Positions 31,007 to 43,300 of a stretch of DNA of 64,000 bases are shown here, one piece after another. The notes beneath the pieces were generated by a model. It saw nothing but the letters and a program-made list of their open reading frames with translations, had not been told where the DNA came from and searched no databases. The number at the start of each line of letters is the position of its first letter. Within the stretch, counting starts at the first letter, position 1. The stretch covers positions 44,337,433 through 44,401,432 of the forward strand of contig NC_066343.1 of the NCBI RefSeq assembly GCF_022539315.1, written 5' to 3'. Source of the DNA: Serinus canaria (taxonomy: Eukaryota; Chordata; Aves; Passeriformes; Fringillidae). A program made the position numbers and the translations under genes.

Positions 31007-31507
31007 TGTGCTGATCTGGGCAGGGGAAGAGTTAATTTTCTTCACAGTGGCTAGTATGGAGCCATGTTTTGGATTTGTGCCGGAAACAATGTTGAGATGT
31101 TTTTGTTAATACTGACAGCCAAGGCCTGGTGAGAACACTGGGAATGCCTGGGAAGCTGGGACGAGACAGAGCCAGGACAGCTAACCCCAGCTCAGTATAT
31201 AAACTGGGGGGAAGAAGCAGGAAGTGGAAGGACATTTGGAATGGTGGTGTTTATCTTCCCAGGTAACCAATATGCACAACAGGGCCCTGCTTTCCTGAGG
31301 ATGACTGAATATGGGAAATTGTGAATTAATTTCTTGTTTTGCTTTATTTGCACATGCAGCTTTTGCTTTACCTATTAAACTTCTTTTATCTAAACCCATG
31401 AGTTTTCTAGCTTTTTCCATTCTGATTCTCCTCCCAGTCCTGCTGGTGGGGGAATGAGCAAGAGACTTTGTGGTGCTCAGTTGCCACCTGGGGTTAAACC
31501 ACAAGCA
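31007..31507 (+). mobile_element. ERVL-type LTR, nearly complete
   Basis: Starts TGTGCTGATCTGG, then gagttaattttcttcacag and ttttggatttgtgc, a TATA-like cagtatataaactggg at about 31193, an ATTAAA poly(A) signal at 31374-31379, and an end gggttaaaccacaagca. The unit attaaac..ctttatct..aacccatg recurs at 50945 (plus) and 57142 (minus), so three copies in this window define the family. No clear target duplication and no internal genes: a solo LTR. About 500 bp. Confidence 0.8.
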
Positions 31508-34500
31508 TAAAAGAGAGTTTTGAAGCACTCTTTAATTTTGTCCTGCTTGCAATGTGTTTTGTTTTTTCAGTGACTTTCTCTGGAATTCTATGTTAAATCC
31601 ATCATGCCAATCATCCTCTTCATATCTTGCTGTGGTTCAAGTTACTAGAAAGATTGTCTCACTTCTCCTTATGGTATGACATGAAAGCTACTTCCCACTT
31701 CATTATTAAAAATATCAGCTGTGTGAGGCAGATAGACTGTTCATGCTGCCAAGCAAATTAATTTGCCCCTTTAGAGTAGTGTAAAAGCAAGCCTTGATGT
31801 CTTCTGAGCCAAATACATGGTAACCTCCTTCTACACAGGCTTCCCACTCCTTTGCTAACAAAATAATTTTAAATCTACTAAGTAAAGCCCAGCTGTTAGT
31901 GACATGACTGGCAACAATCACACACATTTTTCATTCTGCCGGCATAATTCAGGGAGGTACATTGCAATCAGAAACTGGAAGCTATTCCTCTAAACAAATC
32001 TATTGAATGCCAGTGATGATAATTATTAGTGATTACTCACCGATTGCAAATGTGTTCTAGATTTAGACATTCTAAAATAGGGACAGCATGGCAGTTTTTC
32101 ACATGGATATGAAGGTTAATTTTTTTATTTTAACTTCTAACAATGACTCTTTGTTAGGAAAAAAGTAGTGTTTAGTAGCTGAAATCTGGAGTGCCTAAGA
32201 TTTATACTGTTTTACATTTATTTCAAGGGCACATAGCATTTCAAGCTGAAAAAAAAATTGAACTCAAGGTGGCAGAGGAGGAAGTGTTGCCCTAAAGTCT
32301 GTTAAAATAAAGAATGTCAGATGAAAAACAGTAGAAGAGATTTAGACTAGGTCAAAGGAAAAAGGGAAGTTGTTATAATTCATCTTTACCCTGGAAGCTA
32401 TGTTGCATGACATTTTTGGAAGAAATCAGATCTTTTGTGAGACCAGATGGCACAGCTGGAACCTGAAATGGCAGTCCATTTGAAACATTTGAAAACGGTT
32501 TTTAATTCCTGCGGATTTTGTTGCTGTTGTTGTTGCATTCTTTTTATCTGGAACATGGAGCTCATCTTACTGTGTGATCAGAGCAGCACTATTGTCAATT
32601 AAAGGAAGAGAAGAGGAATGCATAAAAAGGAGGAATGCAGTTTTCAATCACTGTTAGGCCTCAAGGGAGGCCTAATTAGGCAAAGAATTCAAGGAGAGCA
32701 ATCTCTGTTCCCCTCTTTTCACTGATCATGCAGGTAAGTTTTGTAGATGTTACAGAAAATTTTGAACATTGAATAGTGTCTTGAAAAGTTGCTTCTTCAC
32801 TTTCTTACCAATGATGATTTGGAGACTTATGTGATGCTTCAATTAATAAGATTTTCTCCAACTAATACAATTTAATAACTATCTCTCATTGTTGTGCTAA
32901 CAAATATGCATTCTGCTAAAGGAACAGTTTCAACTGATTGAATTCTTTGAGAGTTGCTGTATATAACTGGACACTGAGATAAGCAGTATGAACAGGAGCA
33001 TGGTTGCATATGGCTTGTGCCCTCAAAGAATGACTCTAATTTGGGCCTCAAAAGAGTACTCTCCCTGGCTGCATTTGTACTGCCACTTCTGTGGTTCCCA
33101 GGATGTCTGCTCTCCACATTCCCTGCCACAACATAGCCTCTGGACAGCAGCTGGCTGAGCCTGGCTCTCTGTCATACAGGATTTCTTAACTGATGGTGCT
33201 CTCCACATCCTCCTCTGAGCCATGGACCAACCTAGCCATGCAAGGGAAAGGAACAAATAAACCACCACTGTTTGGTCCACTGCTTCCCAACACTCTCCTG
33301 TGTTTTCCATTATGGAAAAAAACAATTTTGTGCTGAGGAAACCTCAGATGATGGCATCTTATTTTTGTAGCCAGGACAAGTAAAAATGAATTGCTGCTGT
33401 CTCAGCTGTCCTACATGATTATGGTATCCCAATATCAGAAACATTAACTTAAACCACACCTTGTAAGTTAAGTTTAACTAAAACACAGGTTTACATACTA
33501 CTGCTGCTCACTAGGAGTCATTTGGTTATTATTTGCTGGTAAGGCTGCAGCTGTGGTTTGACTGACCCAGGGAAAAACTGTCAGTAGAACAAAAGTCTCT
33601 GTGATCTCCTCACTTCCCAGTGAGAGGAATATGTAGTTATAGGCCAAGACTAATCTGGAGATAAGCCCATTGACCTTTGGAGGTTGTGCTATCTGTACAC
33701 AGACCTATTATAGGCAGGTTGTGTATATATATATATTCTAGGTAATTATATGGTCTTATGTGGTTATGCAAATACCTGTGACAGTATCAAACCTAATGAC
33801 ACCCTGCTTATGCAAGTTAGTCTTATAATCCAATGTTATAGTGCTGTGGCAGGAAAGCCTGGGCAGCTAGCATAAGGTCATCCAGTCAGTATGTACCTGG
33901 ACAGGCAGTGGAACTAGTTACCCAGGCTTCATACTAGTTCTCTGTCTTCTGTCTGTCCATTCTATCCATCCGCCTTTTCATGTGGCTGCGTTCTAGTGCT
34001 TCTACCTTGTTTTCCATTATAGATTTCCTTGCATATTGGCTCAAGCAGACATACAACCTTGCGAATACTTGAGACGTGACATTGCATTTCCTATTCCATC
34101 TTTACAGGAAAATTTCAAAACCTAAATATGCAGGCCTTGTTTGCAGTCAGTAAAGAAAACACAATCAGACATGCCATTCTTAAGTTTCAACTTGCTGGAT
34201 CTATAATTTACTTTAATTCAAAACTGTCTAATCAAAAAGATTTTATTTTAAGGACTACAAATATATGCCCTTCTGCTGAGTAATCATTGCTTCAGTGGGG
34301 AATAAAAAGCCTGCAAATATATGCTTGGCTTCTCAGCATGACCTAGGGTGGTTCACAGCCATCTGTGTTTACAGTAAGACATCACCCACACGCATTAGTC
34401 TGTAAACAGTATCAAACCCCAGAGTTTTTCTTTTTTTCTCCTTCACTCTCCATATATACTCTCCTCTTCAGTGTGTCTTCATATAGGAGACATAAGTGTC

Positions 34501-35799
34501 TGCAAAAACACCTTTTTTTTGAGGTCTAGGCAATCTAACAGTTCTCTGAGCTAGTACTTGAAAGATGCCTTTACAATATTAGTAAACAAAAGAATTGCTA
34601 GTCAGTTGTTGGTAATACTAGGGGAGCATTTATTAGCCGCCTAAAACCTTACCTGGTCCTGTAGCAGTGGATATTCATTCTCAAAATGCCAGTGAGAAAA
34701 ACTCATGAGTTTCCCAAATGTGTGAGAGGTGTTGGGATGTTGGACTCTGTTTGGGTTTTGGAAGCCCTCTATTTCTCCATGTCCATTGACTTCAGACTGT
34801 CAGCAAACTGTCTTTCAAATCAGCGCAGGTGCCAGGAACAGCCGCAAAATTTATTTTTTAACTCTGTTGTGCTTCTGCTAGCCTACATAAATATTTGTGA
34901 ATATGATTATGAAAAAGGCCTAAAATCCAAGATTTAACTTCACAGATGTCATTGGCAAAGAATGGAATTCAGATCAAACTAGGACTCAGTATTTTTTATA
35001 AGGTGTAAAGAGATCACCCACATTTCAGGTATCATACAGGAACACATTTGTGGAATATGTAAAGCACAGGTATTAACATATTATGACCTTAACATATTAT
35101 GACCTTCAGGACAAGGAAATACTCTTGGGCTTATCCCTGTTCATAAAAGACACATTGTCCACATCTAGCAAAAGAAAATTGACTCAACAGGGAAGGAAGT
35201 TCCATGGTTTTTGAAAAGATGAAGAAATTCCAGCATATTCTTACATCACAGAATTAATGGCCATGCGCAGCTCCTGAAGCAGTCTTGGGATCATCCTGCA
35301 TTCTTATTCACTGCACAACCACTCCTAGTGACAGAAGGTGAATTGCTGCTGCCATGGAAGAAGACAAGGCATTTGGTGAGAGGGAATCTGAACGCAAAAC
35401 ATCTCCATGACAAGTCTTTGTAAATGCATATTATGCATGGTGGCATGGGAAGCAACTCACCGATTGCTGTCAGCCAAATTTTCCCTTTTTTTTTATCAAG
35501 TCTTTTGTGACCTCCAGGCATTGACTGATCTGATTTGAAAGGTCAAGGTTTTGGATGGCACTGCAGAGTCTGTTGACTGCTTTCCCCCTGCTTCATTTTT
35601 GGCTTCCTTGAACTGATAAGAATCATATAACTGCCCTGCTTAAGCCTTAACTATTTCTTGTCCCCCAAGTGTATTGAGAATAAAGCACTGTGAATCTAGT
35701 GAAATATGAGAACTGCTTAAGAATTACCTTAAACACATGGTTAAATAAAACAAATATGCCATAAATCTTGGGCAGATAGAAGAGCATGTGATAGACAGA
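31508..35799. other. Intergenic stretch, part 2
   Basis: About 4.3 kb, no gene recognised. A perfect 16-bp tandem duplication lies at 35073-35104 and a short TA run at about 33725-33740. Nothing else stands out. Confidence 0.65.
35073..35104. repeat. 16-bp perfect tandem duplication
   Basis: ttaacatattatgacc occurs twice head to tail without mismatch. Confidence 0.95.
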
Positions 35800-37125
35800 C
35801 AGACATGCCTGATCTCAATGCCTGGCAAGGTTATGGAGCAATTCACCTTGAGAGTGATCACATGGAACATACAGGACAACCAAGGGATCATACCCAGACA
35901 GAATGGACAAAGGCAGGTCCAGCCTTACCAGTCTGATCTCCTTTTATGACCAGCTGACCTGCCTGGTGGATGAGGGGAAGGCTTTGTCTACCATGACTTC
36001 AGCAGGGCCTTTGACACCATTTCCCACAGCCCTGTCCTGTAAAAGCTGACAGCCCACGGCTTGGACAGGAGTGCCCTTCACTGGGGTCAGAACTGGCTGA
36101 TGCCAGTGAGGCCCAGGGAGTGGAGGGGAATGGAGCTGCATCCAGCTGGTGGCTGCTCACTAGTGGTGTCCCCCAGGGATCAGTGTTGGGCCCAGTCCTG
36201 CTAAATATCTTTATTGATGGTCTGGATGAGGGGATTGAGTCTACCATTACCAAATTTGCAAATGACACCAAGTTGGGTTGGAGTATCCATTTGCTGTAGG
36301 GTGGGAAGGCTCTGCAGAGGGAGCTGGAATGGCTGGAGAGATGGGCCAAGACCAGCACCATGACATTCAACAAGGCCAAGAGCTGAGTTCTGCTCTTTGG
36401 CCACAACAACCCCAGGCAGCGCCACAGGCTGGGGCAGAGTGACTGGGAAGTGGCCGAGCAGAAAAGGACCTGAGGGTGCTGGTGGCAGTGGTTGAACATG
36501 AGCCAGCGGTGCCCAGGTGGCCAAGAAGGACAATGGCATCCTGGCCTATGCCAGTAAGTGTGGCCAGCAGGAGCAGGGCAGGGTTTGTGCCCTGAATTTG
36601 GCAATAGTGAGGCCACACCTCCAATCATGTGTCCAGTTCTGTGCCTCTCAATTCAGGAAGGACATTGAGGTGCTGGAACATGTCCAGAGAAGGTCAACAA
36701 GAAGTCCAAGTCCTGTGAGGAGCAGCTGAGGGAGCTGAGTTTGTTCAGCCTGGAGAGGAGGAGGCTCCGGGGTGACCTTATCACTCTTTCTGACTGACTG
36801 CCTGAAAGGAGGCTGTAGCCAGCGGGGGGTTGATCTCTTCTCATGGGCAACCAGCACTAGGACAAGAGAACACAGGCTTAAGTTGTGCCAGGAGAGGTTT
36901 TAAGTTGGGCATTAGGAAGAAATTCTTCATAGGAAGGGTGATTAGATATTGGAATAGGCTGCCCATGGAGATTGTGGAGTCACTGTCCCTGGAGGTCTTT
37001 AAGGAAAAACTGGATGTGGCACTTGGGGCCATGGTCTAGCTGACATGAGAATAGGTGTTCAGTGTTAGGTCAGATCCAATGAAAACAGAGATATTTTCCA
37101 ATCTAATTGATTGTGTGATTCTGTG
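35800..37125 (+). mobile_element. CR1 LINE, longest copy (ORF2 reverse transcriptase part to 3' end)
   Basis: About 1.3 kb, 5' truncated. It begins in the reverse transcriptase domain, with tggtgtcccccagggatcag near 36165 and the tttgacaccatttcccacag region near 36010. It runs through ORF2's end (aacatgagccagcggtgccc) and the classic 3' region (agcctggagaggaggaggct, ggcattaggaagaaattctt) to gtgattctgtga at about 37125. Frameshifts and in-frame stops break the reading frame, so it cannot move by itself. Confidence 0.95.
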
Positions 37126-40100
37126 ATAGACCAACAAACAGGATAGAGAAAAGGACACATCAAACAAATGTAAGAAAATTACAGTAAAGAAATCTGTGAT
37201 GATTTACAATATTTTAGGTAACAAGAACTCATGCAATGGAGAATGAGACGTTGTTTATCCTACTAATCTTCAGCAGCTGGTGAAGCAATTGCCAGCAGTT
37301 TCAACAAGTCTAAGTGTCTGGATGGGTAGTCCTATAATAACTAACTCACTTTGCATTCGTATCTCACAGTATCTTGTTAGTGCACCCCTATTCTGAGGAT
37401 GAGTTGACGCTTCATGTACTGGAGTTGAAAAGGCCTGCCCTGGCTCAGTCACGTGATGCTGAATTATTTCTCAGAGTGACCACCCTGAAGAAATACTGAA
37501 CTGTAAAAATCCAAAATCAGGGCTTTTAAAAGTGGGAAATGAGATTGAATCACTTAATGAAAAGCATTGGAGCACTCTAAACTTTGCCTTCTAAGTGAAA
37601 TGAAAAGAGAAAATGTTTCATCTTCTTAATAAATATTATGTTCTTCAGTTAAAAATTAATTTTGAAAGCTTTTTTAGCTTATCAATATAGAAACTAGAAA
37701 TGGGCAAAATATTATCTGGTCTATTCATGCCTTTCATTCTGCTGCAACACAGAAAACCAATCTATTCTGTCCTAGTAGAAAATCTCCTTGTTCAATAAAA
37801 GTAGTTTTGTGGTTTTGAATGGAAACAGTAAATACTATGAAAAGTCTGAGCTATCTCTTTATCAGTATAAGCCTTAATTTTCTTACCAAAAAACTGTTCT
37901 CTGCATAATTGATATAAATACAAATCACCTTGTCTCCCAAAAGATTACATATCTTGCCACAAGAACACAATATTTTTTTTGGTCAGACTACCTCTGTGCC
38001 CAGCCAGTTTATTGCTCAGATGAAATCTTCTCCTCTTATCTGCCTGTAAACCAAACTTGGAACACTGAGAAAACATTCTCTTTAGAGCTTGTATATTAAT
38101 CCCTGACTACATGCTCTTCAATATCTGGTATTTTGATGATGCATGAACAGAAAATTTCTTTAGGTTATATATGGCCAGTAAACGAAATGCTCATTTTGGA
38201 AATATCTACCCTCTGTTTGATGTTTTGACATCTCCAGGGCTTGTGCCACACAAGGACATTATTCAAGCCAGAGTTTGTTGAGAGAATCTATCTTCATCGC
38301 AGACAGAAGCATCCATATGAATTCCATCCATCCATGAGAATTTTTAATGGTTTCATGGCTTTTCAGATCAAAGTAAATGCACAGCAATAATACACTGATT
38401 TCCCCATCAGGGTCTACATGTAACCTCTAGTTGGCATATGGCTAAACCAAGTACTTTCACAAAGAGCATAGGTACAGGAAGGGTTCCTACAAGATATATT
38501 AGATGATTTGTCTCAGAAGCCCAAAATTAGCTATAAAAAGACTGTAAGTTCACCAGATGCTTTCTTTTTCTCCATAGTCCTCCCCTCCACAAGTCTACTT
38601 ATCCCCAGATCCCTCTGGGAAATATTTATCTTCATTTCTTTCAGATAGTTTGCCAAATCAGTGGATGAGTGAGCTCCCACAAAGTACTATGTTAACATTT
38701 TGATACAGAATGCATACTTTCAGCCCTAATGGAGGAACAGAGGAAAACTGCTGCACAAAAGAGTGGCTTGGAAGCATATTAGTTTGGGCACAGCACTATC
38801 CCAACATGCCTACTGGGCTCTTGATTAGAGCCAGACCAGATACAACCAACATAAAATGTGGACAAGGCAGGCTCGGATTAATCTATAACTTTATCCATAC
38901 TCTAAATCTATTAATAAATTCTAACTAAATAAGTAAATAAAACATTTTAAAGAAATTTGTTACACTAGTCTTGCATTTTTAGGACTTTAAAATAACCGGT
39001 GGTTTGAATGAGTTAATTAAATCATGGACGCAGTTAAAATTCAAAGTAAACTTAAAAACAAAGTACTTGAAACCTACAGTACTTGTATTTAAGTGACTAA
39101 TAGATACTGTTCACTCTAATAAATATTAGTAAGAGAATACATGAATTCACATGGTTCTTAATATGTGCCCCTTTCTCCATTGGCTAATGTAGAATTCTGA
39201 AGCCAGAACATTTATATTTAACCTTCAAGAGCTCTTACTAATATACTAGCCAGACACTGTTATGTACAGAAAAAGGTTTATGTTCTCAGATGAGACACCT
39301 TAGGCTTTTCTCAGCTAAAAGTATGCATTTGGCTGCAAAATACAGAGACAGTTCTTAGCCAAGCAGCAACAAAATCTCTTCACTGAAGACGGACCAGACC
39401 TAGCATTACAGTAGAAGCTTCTGAACATGGTAGCCTACATGACAAGAGGAAGGAATGTCTGTTTTGTAGGTCTGTACAGGCATCTATAACATGGATAATC
39501 TGTCAATTAAAGGAGTTAAAATACAAGTATGTAAATAAATCAATCAATAAATATATTTTCCAACAGTGTGAAGGGAAGGCCTTTGAATACAATTTAACAA
39601 CATGCTCTCTTAGTGAGGATCCTTTTCCTTTGTAGGAAGAACATTGATTTGTGTATGTGGCCTTTTGGGTTTTGTCTCAGTGATTTTATTTTGGTGGGGG
39701 AAAAGAAGGGGTTGCTTTCAGGCATTTCCAATCCCTGTTGACTTGGACATGTAGCAACCATCTGTTCAGCTGGTTCAATCCTGAACATGCTGTCTTTAGA
39801 GCAATGAAAGAACAACAAAATGAATAGACAAAAGATGTGACATATTTTCTGGCAAGTATATATTTGAAAACTTTTGTTATTAAGGCAAAGAACATTTCTG
39901 TAAGGTGCAGTTACAGCTTTTTCCATTGTTTTTCAAATAGTACAGTGTGTGATGAAAAAACACATGAAAAGGACTCAGCTACATAAGTAATATAATTTCA
40001 AAGATGTTATTGTCTCCAGTTATTGCAGGATTTACAGGAAATCTGCTCCATTTCATGAAGCTAATAAAAGTATCAAATGACAAAGCACAGTTTAGATTGT

Positions 40101-40167
40101 TAATAGGACCAAAGGTTTCAAAGGGGAAAAAAGAGCCAGTTAAACATTAACCTTGGTGCAGCAGCAC
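37126..40167. other. Intergenic stretch, part 3
   Basis: About 3 kb of AT-rich sequence with no recognisable gene, RNA or repeat family. Confidence 0.65.
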
Positions 40168-40386
40168 AGGCGGAGGGGAGGGGAGGGGAGGGGAGGGGTA
40201 GGGATGGAGGTGAGGGGTGGAGGGGCAGGGAGTGAGGGGAGGGGCAGGGGAGGGGAGGGAGGGGAGGGGAGGGTGGGTAGGGCGAGGGGAGGGGAGGAGG
40301 GGAGGCGGAGGGGAGTGGGAGGGGAGGGGAGGGTGAGGGGAGGGGAGAGGGGAGGGGAGGGGAGGGGCTAGGGGAGGGGAAGAAAA
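40168..40386. repeat. GGGGA-type homopurine minisatellite
   Basis: About 215 bp of almost pure purine on the plus strand, built of GGGGA units with variants (GGGGTGG, GGCGGA). The plus strand offers many four-G runs, so it could form G-quadruplexes or an intramolecular triplex. Open frames on both strands here are artefacts of the repeat. Confidence 0.97.
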
Positions 40387-43300
40387 CTGCAGTGAGATGA
40401 GATACACATACGAACGATAACTTCCATCAGGTCTAGGAAAGGAAAGGATAATCATCTGTCTTGATGTAAGGAGTTATAGGGGAGGACTCTTACTAAAAAA
40501 TGCTTTTTGTTGGATAAATGAGCAGAAGAGGAGAAAAACAGAAAAGAAAACATACAAAAACTTAGAAAAGCAAAGGAAACTTCTCATTTTAGTTTTGGGT
40601 GGCGAGAAAGGGAACGTGCTGGAATGCAATAGAATGAAATAGAATGGAATGTCAGAGAGTGGGAGTGGGGTGGAAAAGGATAAGAATGTTGAGAAGAGAA
40701 TGTTGACCAGTAAAGTTAGGAGGCATGTAGGTGATGGGATGCCTACCTGTGCTTTGAAATGTAGTGAAATGCCTGGTAGATCTTTGGCTTAGTTGTCTAA
40801 AATCACAGAAAACAGAGCGACTTTTAAGCCTTCTAAAAGATAACAATGCTTTGGTGTTTTGTTATGTGGTTTTGTTTGTTTGTTTGTTTTTTGTTTATGG
40901 GTATTCTGCATGGCTTATCAATTTCCTCATTTATCATCCTGTTGAGTCTGACCTAGTACTCTGAGGTTTTGCTTGGAGGTCTGTACTGACATGGTGTATT
41001 AGTTGTTCATAAAGTGTGTGTCTAGTGCAACCTTCTCTAACTTTGAACTTGGCTGTACATTCAGCAGAGGGGGGGATCAGATATACTCAGTGACTTACAC
41101 TGCTGTGAAAAGCTGTGCATTAGCTATGGATAAATCCATTTTAAATGGTGTCAGCCTAAGAACAGCTTGAGTCCCCCTGGAGCAGGAGAAATGTTGTATG
41201 TAAATGTTGGGGGTATTTTTTGTTTCTAGGGCTAGAAAGTTAAAGTAGTCTTTCTTAGTGGCATCTTTCATGGTTCTCCCTTAAGAAACTTATAAGGACA
41301 TACAAAAAGTAATCCAAATATAGTCTGTAAGTTAGAGATAGCACCTGCAGAAATGTTGATAGGAACTAGTATGCAAACAATGTCTGTGTAGATACATTGG
41401 TAAAAGAACCAGAGGCTGCCTGAAATCTGTGTGAGTTAATTGCATTATGCTTTCACTGAGGATCACTTATACAACCTAGCTTAGATATACAGAAACAAAT
41501 CACATGGTAACCAAGGTAAACCTCTGTACCGTATCCAAAGTTCACTGGTGTCCTTATACTGGCTTTGTGAAAGAGGCAGGGCTTCCCTGAACAGAGGAGA
41601 CTTCCTCATATATCTTGTTCAAGATCCTGTTTGTACTGAAATGCCTGATCATTCTCTCGCAATCTCAGGGTTTTGTATGTCTTTCCACCTCTATGACATT
41701 TACTTCATGCTAGTATGGTGAGTGAAGGCAAATATGTCTGTTGGACAAAAAAAGGAGGCTTTACTTCAAGAGAGCCACCACTTTTAAGTATGGAAGCAAC
41801 ATCTGGGAGTTTGAAACCACTCTGTTTCTCTAAAAGAATGCCTAGCAGAGTATGAAAATCTAAGTATTCAAATAAAATCTCTGCATATTTATATTTGTGA
41901 AAGAAATAACACTGAGGTTCTTCACTTCTGAATAAAGTTCTTGAGAGGTCTAACAAACAGGATTTAGACGAAGCAGCTTACTGCGGGTAGAACACTTTCA
42001 CTCCTAAGTGTAACAACTCAGTACCTTAAGCTTTGCTTGATGTCCGTATCTGTAAATCTAGAGAACACGAGTGCTCTAGGCTGCCTCCATCCATGCCAGG
42101 TGTTTTGGAAAGCCAGCTTTCTTCTATGTATTTCATAAAAATTGTGTTTTGGTGTGTTGATTCAGGTCCTTGGTTCAGCCCTTTTGGGGTTTTGTTGGGG
42201 CTCAAGGCCAGACCGTGTGTTTTGAGCATACTGACTTGCTTTATTCTAGTGCCTGTAATTGTTGCACTTACTTAGCTAGGTGGGCTGCTTTGTGTCTTTC
42301 TACACCTTCCTTTCAGTTGGATGTGGGAAAATGGGTGATGGGACTGAGAGTGAATATTCCTCCTAGAGCTTAGGATAAAACTTGTTGCAGGATTGGGTAG
42401 TGTGTATGTGTATGTGCAGGAATTAAATTTATCTTTGAATCTACCTTAGCCTACTCATACCACTACACATATACATCAATGCACTCTCATGTGTTTTAAT
42501 TCTAAAGGGATTACTGCTGTTGCTATAGTAATGACTGAAACACTGTTTGTGTCAAGGAGTAGCTCAGCTTATGGAAAGAGATAATATTTTCATACTGGTT
42601 CCCATCAAGAAGAGGTGTTGCTTCACCTCAATTGGCAAAATAAATGCTGGTTAAAAACCCCCTAATTGCCTAGAGTTTATGGCATGGCAGTTATAATCCA
42701 AACACACTGTCAGCAATTTTTTGCTCTTGGCTGTTACATCTTGCTTTTCTTTATTTTATTTTTTTTTTATTTTTATTTTTTTACCAAATAGTATCTCTGA
42801 CACGTTGCTTCAAATATATATGTCTGTGGTTTGCCTTTTTTTTTTTTTTTTTTTTTTTTTTGCCAGCAGTAAGTGCAGTAGTTAGAAATTTCATTTCATT
42901 CTCTTGATCTTGAAAGGTGTTCCTCAAATATGGTGATTCTGACTCTCTCAAAAATATTTCACAAGGTGTTTTTGTGGGTAGAGTCACATACATACTGCTC
43001 AGAGTACTCACTGTTCTAATAGGTAGGTTATGAAACAGAACTTCTGGAACAAGGCGGGAGCCGGTTTCTGCCCTGCTTACTTGCCCTAGCTCCATCAGGG
43101 AACCTGATAATTGTTTAAGGAGTGTTATTTACAGCTTTGCTATTTGTTTGAGTCTAAGAGTAACCCTACTGGAAAGTAGCCGTAGGACTGCTAGGGCAAT
43201 TTCCTAGGCTTCTTTTACAGAGAGCTTATTCTCATGTATTATTTTCTAGTCCTGAAGAGAAATTGTATCAGTACCAAGTGTTTATACTGAGGTGGATTTT

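Noticed and set aside
36001..36628. 209-codon minus-strand open frame
   Set aside because: Antisense to the CR1 reverse transcriptase region; a shadow of the retroposon.
40147..40455. Proline- and serine-rich frame (minus) and glycine/arginine-rich frame (plus)
   Set aside because: Translation of the GGGGA repeat; not a gene.
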